Shown in pieces: positions 1 through 9,501 of a DNA stretch of 64,000 bases (position 1 is its first letter; the number at the start of each line of letters is the position of its first letter). The notes under the pieces are model-generated. The model saw only the letters and a program-made list of their open reading frames with translations, did not search any database and was not told the origin of the DNA. The position numbers and the translations under genes are program-made. The DNA is taken from contig KK106981.1 in NCBI GenBank assembly GCA_000611775.1, positions 9,161,431 to 9,225,430 of the forward strand, written 5' to 3'. Origin of the DNA: Umbilicaria muhlenbergii. Lineage: Eukaryota; Ascomycota; Lecanoromycetes; Umbilicariales; Umbilicariaceae.

Positions 1-1175
1 TCTATGCCTGACGCTGTGCTGCTCGCCTTGATAGGATCTTGAGGTTTAATGGCATTCCGGGGCGACGGTTTGGTAGCAGTGGCGTAACATCGATTGCGGA
101 GGGTGGGATGAAGACATTGGCATTGTCGTGATGACTGCCGCAGTAACACTCGAGGTTGGAGCATACTGACCGTGGCAATCCGACGGAGCTATGGATGCGT
201 TGCACGGCGCTCAGGGCCGAGGATGCAGTGGATCCTCATTCATCTTCCCAAATCCAAAGTGTCATGCCGAGCGTCGAGAACAACTAGAATAAATACGGCT
301 TAGCGGGATGCGGGTCGCCGATCACACACCAAACGAGCGCGGGCGACTCAGGCGCGAGAAAAGAAAAAAGAGAAAGGAGCCAAGAGCAAAGAGGGGAAGC
401 GAAAACGCCCGTTGCTGGGCCGCCCTGCCTTTGTTGACGTGCCGGAAGAGGTGCGCTGAACGACTGGAGAGGCATTCACCGATCACCAAAGAAATCCATC
501 AAATAACATTGAATACACCAACATACGCCTTACAGCCTACAGCGATTCCCTCAGCATCTTTCCAGCTCACGCCGAGTGGTGGGCCGTCGTTATCCTGCAC
601 GTCGTCCACCTCTTGTTCTATTCGTCGCGCGAAAGGCCAGGCGACCGAGCCATTTTCCGCATTCCCTCCTAGCGCCAAACAATCACCCCGGACGTGATTT
701 CGATCCTCTCCAAGCACCGACTGTCTTCCTCTGTACCTTTACCCACCTCGAACATCCACCACCTCCCCTCCTCCGCTCTACACCGCTCCCGGAGCTCACC
801 AGCACAGAAGCTGCGTCACGCTTGAGCTACAGGCCAACGTTCGAGCTTTCAAACGTATTCTCGAGCATTGCTAATCGTTGCTGAACCTTGTCAACAACAT
901 CCATGATACTGGACATACCGCATCACGACTTCACGACTGCTTGTTTTATAAGGATTCAGTGACCGTCCCCGAATCCATTCCAAAGTCCCGTGTTCTCGGT
1001 GAGCTACAAAGACCGCAATAGTCTCGTGGCTTCCCACGCTAATTGTGTATGCCTCCCAGCCCACCAGAAGCCCTCCACGGTTGTGTAACAGCCTCAACTA
1101 GGCCACGGGGCTTCCTGCATAACTCTGTTGGAACAGCAGTATTACACAGAGAGGTTTTTGTCAACCACGAGCGGG
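1..1175. other. Upstream/5' leader region of the cyclin B gene
   Basis: No convincing coding frame. Positions 720-800 are strongly pyrimidine-rich (CT-rich tracts), as is usual for fungal promoters and 5' leaders. The short open frames on both strands have no recognisable motif. The left end may contain the flank of a gene outside the window, but nothing identifies it. Confidence 0.5.
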
Positions 1176-2895
1176 ATGCCTCCAGTAAGTCAGCCCTTCA
1201 ATCCAACGCGACATACATCAGCAGCGAACACGTGCATTCGCAATTGAATGCACATCTACACAACTGCGCGACAAGCTAACAAGAGGTAGGCTCGAACGAT
1301 AAGGCAGCGTGCTGTCAACAACGAGAATGACGAGAACGGCGGGACTGTACGCTTGACGAGGGCTAAAGCCGCGGCACTAGCCGCGCCTGATGACCTGGGA
1401 GCCGGCTTAGCCAAGAAGCCTCTGCAAGCCAAAAAGTCGACCAACAACCTCACCACCGCGAACGCTGCTCCTGGAGGTCGCAAGCGCGCTGCATTGGGCG
1501 ACGTGAGCAATGTTACGAAGCTGGAGGTCCTCGACGCGAAAGACGGCAAGAAAGCTCTGAACGGCAAAGCAGGACTTGTCTCCAAAGCAACTCAGAACGC
1601 CGGCATTCAGAAAGTCTCTCGCACAAACTCATCACGCTCAATCCTGGGTGCGAAAGACAACACCAAGAAGGCCGCGGCTGTTGAACTGAAGCGACCAGCG
1701 AGCGGGTCTGGCGTCATGGGTGGCGCTATCAAGAAGAGACATACCGGCTCTACGGGAAGTCAACAGTCTGCCAAAGAAGACACACCTGCATCAGAGAACG
1801 AAAAACCGAAGAAAAAGCTTTCGACCGTTGAAGTGGAGAAGCGCGTAACAGTCGCGATAACCAAAGAGGTCAGGCAGGAGGAGACAAAGCAGGAGACTGG
1901 TGACGTTAAGCAAGCGTTTCAAGACGCAGTGGCAGACCTGGATGCAGAAGATGTCGATGACCCTCTTATGGTCGCCGAATACGTCGTGGAAATCTTCGAT
2001 TACCTCAAAGTTCTCGAGGAGGCTACCATGCCTAATCCAGGTTACATGCAACATCAAGAGCACTTGGAATGGCATCTTCGCGAGGTTCTGGTTGATTGGC
2101 TGATTGAAGTCCACGCGCGCTTCAACCTCTTACCTGAGACTTTATTCCTTGCCATCAACATTATCGATCGCTTCCTCTCGAACAAGGTCGTGCAGCTCGA
2201 CCGTCTCCAGCTGGTTGGCATCACCGCTATGTTCATCGCGTCAAAGTACGAGGAAGTACTGTCACCGCATGTGGAGAACTTCAAAAACGTCGCAGACGAT
2301 GGATACTCCGTAGCAGAGATTCTTAGCGCTGAGCGATACGTACTGGCGGCTCTCAACTACGATTTGAGCTACCCAAATCCAATGAACTTCCTGCGACGGA
2401 TCTCGAAAGCCGACAACTATGACATACAGACGCGTACCCTGGGCAAGTATCTTATGGAAATCAGTGTGCTCGATCACAGATTCATGGCATATCACCCAAG
2501 TCACATCGCCGCCGCCTCAATGTACCTGGCTCGCTTGATCCTCGACAGAGGTGAATGGGTATGTCACGAGCGATTTCCATTATGGTGCATAAGCTGATAT
2601 TCGTAGGATGCCACCTTGGCGCACTATGCTGGCTACACGGAAGAGGAGATTCAGCCTGTCTTTAAGCTCATGGTTGATTACCTCCATCAGCCTGTTGTGC
2701 AGCATGAAGCCTTCTTCAAGAAGTATGCTAGCAAGAAGTTCCTCAAAGGTACGCGTTGGTTTCTTGTGTGACCAACCTCCCTACATACTGATTCATTCCA
2801 TAGCATCCATCCTCACACGCTCATGGGCCAAGAAGTACCACCCATTGTACATTGAATCTGCCCTATCGACGAAAGACGCGAACAAATCTCGATAG
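1176..2895 (+). CDS. nimE: G2/mitotic-specific cyclin B (NimE/Clb type)
   Basis: Regulatory subunit of the Cdc2/Cdk1 kinase, driving entry into mitosis in the nucleus. Model: exons 1176-1184, 1290-2558, 2607-2748 and 2804-2895, giving 503 residues. The first exon encodes only Met-Pro-Pro; the intron starts GTAAGT and ends TAG after a GCTAAC branch site, and restores the usual B-type start followed by VNNENDEN and LTRAKAAAL. A destruction box RAALGDVSN lies near residue 69, for APC/C-dependent degradation. Two cyclin folds fill roughly residues 235-480; HLREVLVDWLIEVH and FIASKYEE are the classic cyclin-box signatures, and FLKASILTRSWAKKY follows in the C-terminal fold. The N-terminal half is basic and low in complexity, as in other fungal B cyclins. 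Other cyclin classes are unlikely because of the D-box and the MRAIL-equivalent region. The identity is secure; only the 9-base first exon depends on splice inference. Confidence 0.95.
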
Positions 2896-3577
2896 TAATT
2901 CCCATCTCTATCTGTTACGAGTACCGCATCACAATACTCACCTCTACACCTTACCGATATGATTGTCCCTGGGTATCTCTCTTTCTTCGTTTACCGGATC
3001 GTTGGATAGGGGTTCACGGATAGGATTTCCCGTTCGCTGGATCAACGGTTGTAGAATTACACAGCTATCCTGTTCCTGCCGCATGTCTTCCTACGAGTCC
3101 TCCTAATCCTTCTGCTACTCCACCATAGCATACTAGTTCCTCATCACGGGCGTTTCGGGCATTGTCAACATCATTTTTGCTCTGTTCATCGGCGTTGAAC
3201 TGGACGAGGTGCCTCGGTCTCGGCATTGAACTGCTTGCGTCTCTTTTCAACGGCGGTAATGACAAAGCACACAGAGGAGAGCTTTGCAAGGCTTCCAGGT
3301 GGTGGAAAGAATGGAGAGTTTTACCTTGCGAGCAGGGCTTTCTCATACGCTTTACTGGCAATATTGCTAGGGCTGTACCTCGGTTTTCTTATGCCTTTAT
3401 GCTTGCGGCGCGTTGGGGTTGGACATGTCGATAGTTGCAGCAATAGCAATCAATACAAAAATGGCTTTCACTCATCATGTCCTCGGGGGCAATCAATCAC
3501 CCGTCATAGACCCTGACTCGTCCATTAATCGCGACAGGAAGATATGAGGTATACCAAGCTAATCTGCCTCTCCAACA
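2896..3577. other. Convergent 3' region between cyclin B and THOC3
   Basis: Untranslated tail of the cyclin gene and probable tail of the gene on the opposite strand. Overlapping open frames at 3065-3516 on both strands show no motif and no plausible splice partners. Nothing else is seen. Confidence 0.5.
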
Positions 3578-4994
3578 TCAATTTCCCATCCAAACCGACA
3601 AACGTGATAACACCCTCAGCCGACTATCCACCTCTCCCCACACCCCCTTCTTCCCCCCTCCCTCCATNNNNNNNNNNNNNNNNNNNNNNNNNNNNNNNNN
3701 NNNNNNNNNNNNNNNNNNNNNNNNNNNNNNNNNNNNNNNNNNNNNNNNNNNNNNNNNNNNNNNNNNNNNNNNNNNNNNNNNNNNNNNNNNNNNNNNNNNN
3801 NNNNNNNNNNNNNNNNNNNNNNNNNNNNNNNNNNNNNNNNNNNNNNNNNNNNNNNNNNNNNNNNNNNNNNNNNNNNNNNNNNNNNNNNNNNNNNNNNNNN
3901 NNNNNNNNNNNNNNNNNNNNNNNNNNNNNNNNNNNNNNNNNNNNNNNNNNNNNNNNNNNNNNNNNNNNNNNNNNNNNNNNNNNNNNNNNNNNNNNNNNNN
4001 NNNNNNNNNNNNNNNNNNNNNNNNNNNNNNNNNNNNNNNNNNNNNNNNNNNNNNNNNNNNNNNNNNNNNNNNNNNNNNNNNNNNNNNNNNNNNNNNNNNN
4101 NNNNNNNNNNNNNNNNNNNNNNNNNNNNNNNNNNNNNGTCGGAGGGGGATGGGAAGGGGGAGGTGAAGTCGGCGATTTTGACGGTGCCGTCGCCGTGGGT
4201 GAGGAGGAGGGTTTGAGGCGTGGGGGGCAGGGCGTGCGTGAATGTTAGTTGGTTCGTTTGCAGGGGTTGGGGGAGGGGGGCGCTGGCTGTGTAGCTGGGG
4301 AGGGAGATGGGGATGAGGGTGTCGTCCTGGGAGAGAAGTGTCAGTCCGGGGGTGTGGCCCTTCTCTGCCTGTGCGGTTGTGGAGGAAGGTGCGACGGTCC
4401 TCTGCTGGCTGGAGTGGTGTATGTGTGGTCAACGCACCTTCCTTCCTACAATCACGACACTCCCATCTCCCGCCCATGCGATCGTGAAGCCTTCCCCTCC
4501 TAGCTGAACCGTCGCTACGCAGCTTTTCGTCCGCACGTCCCAGAATCTGCAGGTGCCGTCTGTGGAGACGGAGGCGAGTTCGGCTTCTTTGGTCGGGTTC
4601 CAGGCTACGCGCTCAATTCCCGCCGTGTGGCCTCGCAGCTCGGTGCTGTTTTTCACTTGGGGCTTTTCGGGGTTCCAGATGCGGAGGATGCGGTCGGCGG
4701 AGCCGGTCGCGATGTAGGCGCCTGTGGGGGACCAGGCTATGGAGCGGATGCTGGGGAGAGGAGGGCGGGTTAGTGAGGGCGGATGGTGCGGAGGAAGAGG
4801 ATGGGGAAAGGTGAGGGAGAGGATGGGGAAAGGGAGGGAGAGAATAAGGGAGAAGGGTTTGTGGGGGAATGGACTTACGTGTGGGATCCCGGGCCTCGAG
4901 ATGCCGGGTCGTGGTATGTTTGCGTCTTCAGGGACGAGAATAGGGCGGAGAAGCGGTCTTTCGGGACCGATTTGCGGGAAGGTGCTGGCGCCAT
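3578..4994 (-). CDS. THOC3: THO complex subunit THOC3/Tex1, WD40 protein (3' part in assembly gap)
   Basis: WD40 subunit of the THO/TREX complex, which couples transcription to mRNA export in the nucleus. Exons read 4994-4879, 4750-4438 and 4326 into the gap. They give MAPAPSRKSVPKDRFSALFS, then SHTIRSIAWSPTG, a first repeat ending ILRIWNPE, a second repeat with GHTAGIERVAWNP and CRFWDVRTK, then DGSVVIVGRKDDTLIPISL. This order and the N-terminal FSALF element match THOC3. The start at 4994 was chosen because it gives the family-type N-terminus; the upstream open frame MICSYYSDN is a different frame. The remaining repeats fall in the run of N at 3668-4137. Beyond the gap the last codons are unresolved: an open frame ends at 3578, while a frame entered through a TAG acceptor reads SAEGVITFVGLDGKLML and would end at 3525. 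Confidence 0.8.
3668..4137. other. Assembly gap (470 N)
   Basis: Unsequenced run inside the third exon of the THOC3 gene. Open frames reported across it are artefacts of the N run. Confidence 0.99.
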
Positions 4995-5274
4995 TGAAAT
5001 TGAGGAGAGCGGTATCTGGGTTATCTGAGTAGTAAGAACAGATCAATACGTTGGCAAGTGTTATCAGCCATAGTTTTGCTGCCCGCTGCTCTCTCGCACT
5101 CGAACTACCAGTTACGGTGCTCTTTGTTGTTCCTGAATGTAGGGCTGGGTGTTTGAGTTTGGAGGCTGAAAGCCAAGCAATGCGGATCCATGGGTCTCAG
5201 CCTTCCTAACTCTGGTAAATTCCAACGTCACTCCCTCTTCCACCACTCACATCGAAGAAACACCTGCCGCAAAG

Positions 5275-6942
5275 ATGTTCGACTTTGGCAAAGACGATGC
5301 ACCGGCTTCTAAGTGCTATTTGACTCATGGTACACTGCCAAATTATATCGATCCGAAACAGCCTCCACTTAGCAAGAAGCCTTTCTCAACTATACTGGGC
5401 CAAGCCTTCACACATACGGTACTCGAAAGAATTAAAAATAATCTGTTGCAAGTCGACTAATATTGGCTGTCCAAGGTTGATGTTGTCCTACCGGAAGAGC
5501 TCTACGATTTGATTTGGAATGAAGTTGAACGCAAAATCATAAACATTCAATACTCTCGTGTCATCATGCCTCTTTCTGCATTGCTCGAGGGAGATTTTTT
5601 TAATTCATACATTAAGTCTGGTACAACACATACTTCTTATCTACCCTTGCTCTGTTGCCTTATTATGCCTTGCTATGCGTTCGTAATTGTCACGACACAG
5701 CCTAAAGTATGGCAGGGAATGTCTTGATGCTTTCCGAGGGTCGTCCTGGCGTAGACAACCTTTTCTCTCTCAACGATGGTACGCAAATCCACCATTGAGA
5801 CTTCCGATCCGGAAGGTTCTCTCTCGGACCTTGTGACTAAGGGATCGTGACTCCTCATTCAGGCATACTGCGCCTCGAGCTTGCCAAGGAGTCCTATGAA
5901 AGAGCCGGCCTGGTCGGAAAGCCCATCCGCGACGGCGGCAGAAAACATATAAAAACCCGCTATGGTACGCGTTTCCCAAGAGAACAATGCAGCACAACAC
6001 AAATGCTGAGACATTAGCAAGTCGTCGAAATCAATCTACGTTTACCATCTATGCTACACGGTAAAAAGGGGTTCGAGCGAATCGTCTGGGCCTTCAAGAA
6101 TGTACTCAACAACGCCATCACATGGCTGTTCTATGATTTCGAGACAAAGCACAATGCTGTAACCGATGCTCGTAAGGTTTTTCTGCCTTGGATGCCGAAG
6201 GGAGCTACGGCAATCGAAAAGGCCGCTGACGGCAACAGAAGTAAACACACACCCTCTAGCCAAGCACCACCCCCTTGCCAAAACGGTCTCACGTACCATC
6301 AAGCGATCCGACGCAGTTCTCGTGCCCCCGTTGAATCTGTCAACATTACCAAGCGATCGAGCAACTGCCGAAGACTGGGCGATAGAGTTCCACGAATGGC
6401 TCAGCCTCGTCTTACTAGGAAGCCGCCGCGTCAAGGCAAACGATGACATCGACCCCTATCTCTGCCGCTACAGTGTCCCCCAAGAGGAAGCCGCGACCCC
6501 TACGAAGCTTGTGCACCTCCAATGGTCGGGATTTATGCCAGCACGGTGGATCCGGGCCCTCTTTCTCGAGTTCATGTAAGCCGATAACCTTTATGTACCT
6601 GACTTTTGGCGCTATCTAGGTTCAACAGACCGTTTGCCAAAGGATGACTAGAGGGCTGACTTTACGGATGGGTGGGATAGACGCGTCTGCGATGCCAAGC
6701 CGTCTGCCTGGTTGGCGTTGAACGCGGCTGCGATCAGAACAGAGGCGGTCGACGGGCTGGATGGCTATACGATACTGCGGCTTCCTGGAAGCAATGGAGA
6801 TGGGAGCAACGGCGAGAAGAGCAATGGCGATACTGGGGGTGCCTCGGAGGCAGATGGAGAGGGGGACACCAAAAACGCTGCTCGGCCTGCCGTCGAGTAT
6901 ATGCTATGGGAGCTCGCCAGCGCCGCAGATGGCCGGCAATGA
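5275..6942 (+). CDS. RPP40: RNase P/MRP protein subunit, Rpp40 family
   Basis: Protein subunit of RNase P and RNase MRP, acting in 5' processing of pre-tRNA and in rRNA maturation in the nucleus. Frames look broken, but seven exons join cleanly: 5275-5418, 5476-5620, 5716-5778, 5863-5964, 6022-6171, 6239-6575 and 6654-6942 (1230 bases, 409 residues). Family landmarks in order: KCYLTHGTLPNYIDPKQPP, VDVVLPEELYDLIW, LLEGDFFNSYIKSG, LMLSEGRPGVDNLFSLNDG, LRLELAKESYERAGLVGKP, MLHGKKGFERIVWAFKN, AIEFHEWLSLVLLG, the HLQWSGFMPARWI block and KPSAWLALN. They align in order with human RPP40 as I remember it. The fifth and sixth introns are the least certain; alternative acceptors could shift a few residues. 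It is divergent from THOC3, with a 280-base shared promoter. Confidence 0.85.
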
Positions 6943-7336
6943 CCTCCCCCGAAAGCATGACCGCTCGGTCGTCGCTTGGAAGGTTCAGGAGGTCCCTCCG
7001 CCGGACAAGTACCTCAGTGGACTAAAAGGTTTGCAACTGTTTTTTTCTGCGCGGCGGACTTCTGGGCGACCCGCATGTACCTAGATGCCTCGTCATTTAC
7101 TCTTCCTCAAACTCACGATGGCAAAACTTATTCGCAGCACCGTGCCCTCGTTCTATGCGTACCTTGGAGGTCTCCCTGGTGTGGTACAAAAACCGACAAT
7201 GTCCCCTGCCTGGCTGCTGTTTTCTTTCTTTACCCATTCTGCTATACGACTCTGGAGATCCCCAGCTCACTATCAAGACCAATTGCACCGCTTTTGCTCT
7301 CTTGCTCCCTTGCTCCTTTGCTTGACATATAGCACC
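6943..7336. other. Intergenic promoter region
   Basis: Between Rpp40 and the next gene on the same strand. The last 80 bases before the downstream ATG are rich in CT tracts (TTGCTCTCTTGCTCCCTTGC), typical of fungal core promoters. No coding signal is seen. Confidence 0.45.
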
Positions 7337-9148
7337 ATGGCGACCCTCGGCGGCATTTCCGGCGCTCCCCTCGGGGATGACTTCTTTGACGAGTTTACGA
7401 ATGGCGGCGACTTTCTTGTCGGAGGCTCCCCGGAGGCGACCCCTTCCCTTGGTGATGACGAGACTGTGGCGAGCAGTGCTGTTGTGGCTTCACCTGCCTC
7501 ACTGCGTAAGTCAACTTATTTTCTGCTAATTTCTTATAGTTGTAGTACTTAGGGGCCCCTCTGAACTTTTACCTGGTTCCCATGTCTTTTCTTTTGTATT
7601 TCTATAGCCCTGTATTTTACTATACCATTGCACTTGGCCCCCCCCAGTATACTATAGGTTTAGTGAGTAGTACATATTGCGATCCGCTATTTGTTAGTTT
7701 TTGCACACAATGTATATACCAGGCGGTCCTCGCACTGTGTTCTATTCCTTCCCGTGTCTGACAATCTTCTATTCCTTATGATATCGAGGATCTTCTCATA
7801 TTTCTCTAACTGCTTATACCCTTTCTATACTTTTGTTTTTCTTTGGACCTATGTTACAACATCTATCGCTGGGGCTCTCCCCGGTCTTCTTTACTATGTA
7901 TAATCCTAAATCTAAATGCATTGCTAACGACTTACAGCCCACTCGGATTCGCAGCCGGCGGCCTTCCAGCCACCATCAGACGCCCTGCTGCTCGACATCT
8001 TCCCCGACCTCGACAGCTTCTACACCGACTTCTCGGCGGACGCCAGAGGTGAGGATGTATCCGGAACCGACCGGCAATACTCCTCCCTCACCACCTCGAC
8101 ACCAACCCTCCCTGGCCCGGCCTTCACCCCCGGTGCCTTATATGGATCTCTGGAGGACCTCGAGACTCTCTCCGGGGAGGGTGTATCCGGACCCGGCCGG
8201 CTCTACCCCTCCCCCTCGCCCACCACCTTCGCTGGCCCGGCCTTCGCCCCCGGTGCCTATGACGACGAGGAGTGCCCCTGGGACTTCGGTGTTCTCGCTT
8301 CGTCTCCCGGCCCTGCTTTTTCTCTGGAGGCCCCCGGGCCCGCCTATCCCCACGCCGCCTCCTCGCCCCTGGCTCCCGCCGCCCACGCTGGCGAAGACTT
8401 CTTTGGCGCCCCTCCTGCTTGGCCTGTCCGCCCCGCCAGTGCGCCTGTCTTTCCCGTCGCCCCCGCCCCCTCCATGACCACCGAAGGAGCCCCCCGTCCT
8501 TCCACGGCAGGAGACTGGCCTGCCGCCTCCGCCTCCGACCCCGTCTTCGCTTCGGTCTGGTCTGCGGTCTCGACCGCTGTCGATAGCTTCGGAGGCGCCC
8601 CCGCTCCCACCACCGCCGCCAATTTCTGGCCTGCTGCGCCCGGCCCCGGTCCCGCCCCCATCGCAGCTCCAGTCTGGAACGCCGCGCCCGGCCCCATGAT
8701 CGCCGCCAGAGGGCCGCCTCGCACCACCACCACCACCAATGTCTCGCGTGCTCCCTCTGCGCCCGCGCCCGGCCCCGCCCCCAACATCGCCACAGGAGGC
8801 CCTCCCACCGCCAGCGCCGCCAGCAGCGCCGACCCCTCCATCCTCCTCCGCAGCACAACCACCACGCTCCTCCGCACCGCCAACGCCTCCCTCAAGCGCC
8901 GCCGCGAAGACCCCCCTTCCTCCTCATCCTCGTCCCCCGCGCCCCGCGCCCCCCCGCCCCCGCCAGCCAAGAAAGCCGGGCCCGGCCGCCGCGCCAAATA
9001 CCACGGCATGCAGGGATTCCTGGTCGCGACCGTGGCGGATGCGGAGGAGTTGGGGCATCGGGGGGGGGTGACGACGCAGACGGAGGCGCCGAGGTCGAAG
9101 AGGTGGAGAAGGACTGTCTCTTATCCACATCTGGGGGAGAAGGGGTAG
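7337..9148 (+). CDS. Unrecognised proline/alanine/serine-rich protein, 459 residues
   Basis: Two exons, 7337-7505 and 7938-9148, joined in frame (GTAAGT donor, CTTACAG acceptor). The intron of 432 bases is far longer than any other in the window. The N-terminal third has acidic-hydrophobic patches (LGDDFFDEFTNGGDFLVGG; LLLDIFPDLDSFYTDF) that resemble activation domains. The middle is Pro/Ala/Ser/Gly-rich with an internal duplication, and the end is basic (LKRRREDPP, PAKKAGPGRRAKYHG) with an isolated ordered-looking stretch FLVATVADAEEL. I do not recognise a domain. A nuclear protein with a transactivation-type N-terminus and a basic C-terminus is an inference only. Coding GC is much higher than in its neighbours. 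The gene end is uncertain because the last 40 codons are low complexity. Confidence 0.6.
8051..8260 (+). repeat. Internal coding duplication, about 90 and 84 bp
   Basis: 8051-8140 and 8177-8260 are diverged direct copies in the same frame, beginning GAGGATGTATCCGG and GAGGGTGTATCCGG and ending in GGCCCGGCCTTC(A/G)CCCCCGGTGCCT. At protein level EDVSGTDRQYSS...GPAFTPGALY pairs with EGVSGPGRLYPS...GPAFAPGAYD. Confidence 0.75.
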
Positions 9149-9501
9149 ATGGGGGGAGAGAAGGGAAGGAGAAAGGGGGGGGAGGGGAAGGGAGGGGCCT
9201 CGGGGAGGATTGTGGGTTGGGTAGCGAAGCATGGGTAGCGAGGGCATGGATAGCGAGCGAGTTGGATTGGTTTTGGTTTTGGTTTTGGTCTGGTTTGGCG
9301 TCTTGGGAGGGGGCGGGGGGAGTCTTGTCTGTATAAAGTCTATAGCTTTTTCGAATGAACATATTTTTTGCTCTCACAATAGTGGTTTATGGTGATTATA
9401 TATGTAACTGGGGATCCCCGGGTACTTCTAACTATACCAGCCATCTAACCAACGCCATCCCATCCTATCCCATCCTAACCAACCAAGCCTCCCATACCCA
9501 A
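9149..9501. other. Convergent 3' region
   Basis: Lies between the 3' ends of the 7337-9148 gene and dna2. It contains a TGGTTT tandem tract near 9266-9295 and an isolated GGATCCCCGGGTAC string near 9412-9426. No gene signal. Confidence 0.45.

Noticed and set aside
3544-4477. Long open frames across the N run on both strands
   Set aside because: They are artefacts of translating N; only the THOC3 exons on either side are supported.
8124-9009. Long minus-strand open frames opposite the 7337-9148 gene
   Set aside because: GC-rich low-complexity sequence suppresses stops on all frames; arginine- and glycine-rich translations with no start context or motif are shadows.
9412-9427. GGATCCCCGGGTAC, identical to part of a common cloning-vector polylinker
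   Set aside because: Only 14 bases match and the flanks do not follow any polylinker I know, so chance is more likely than vector contamination.
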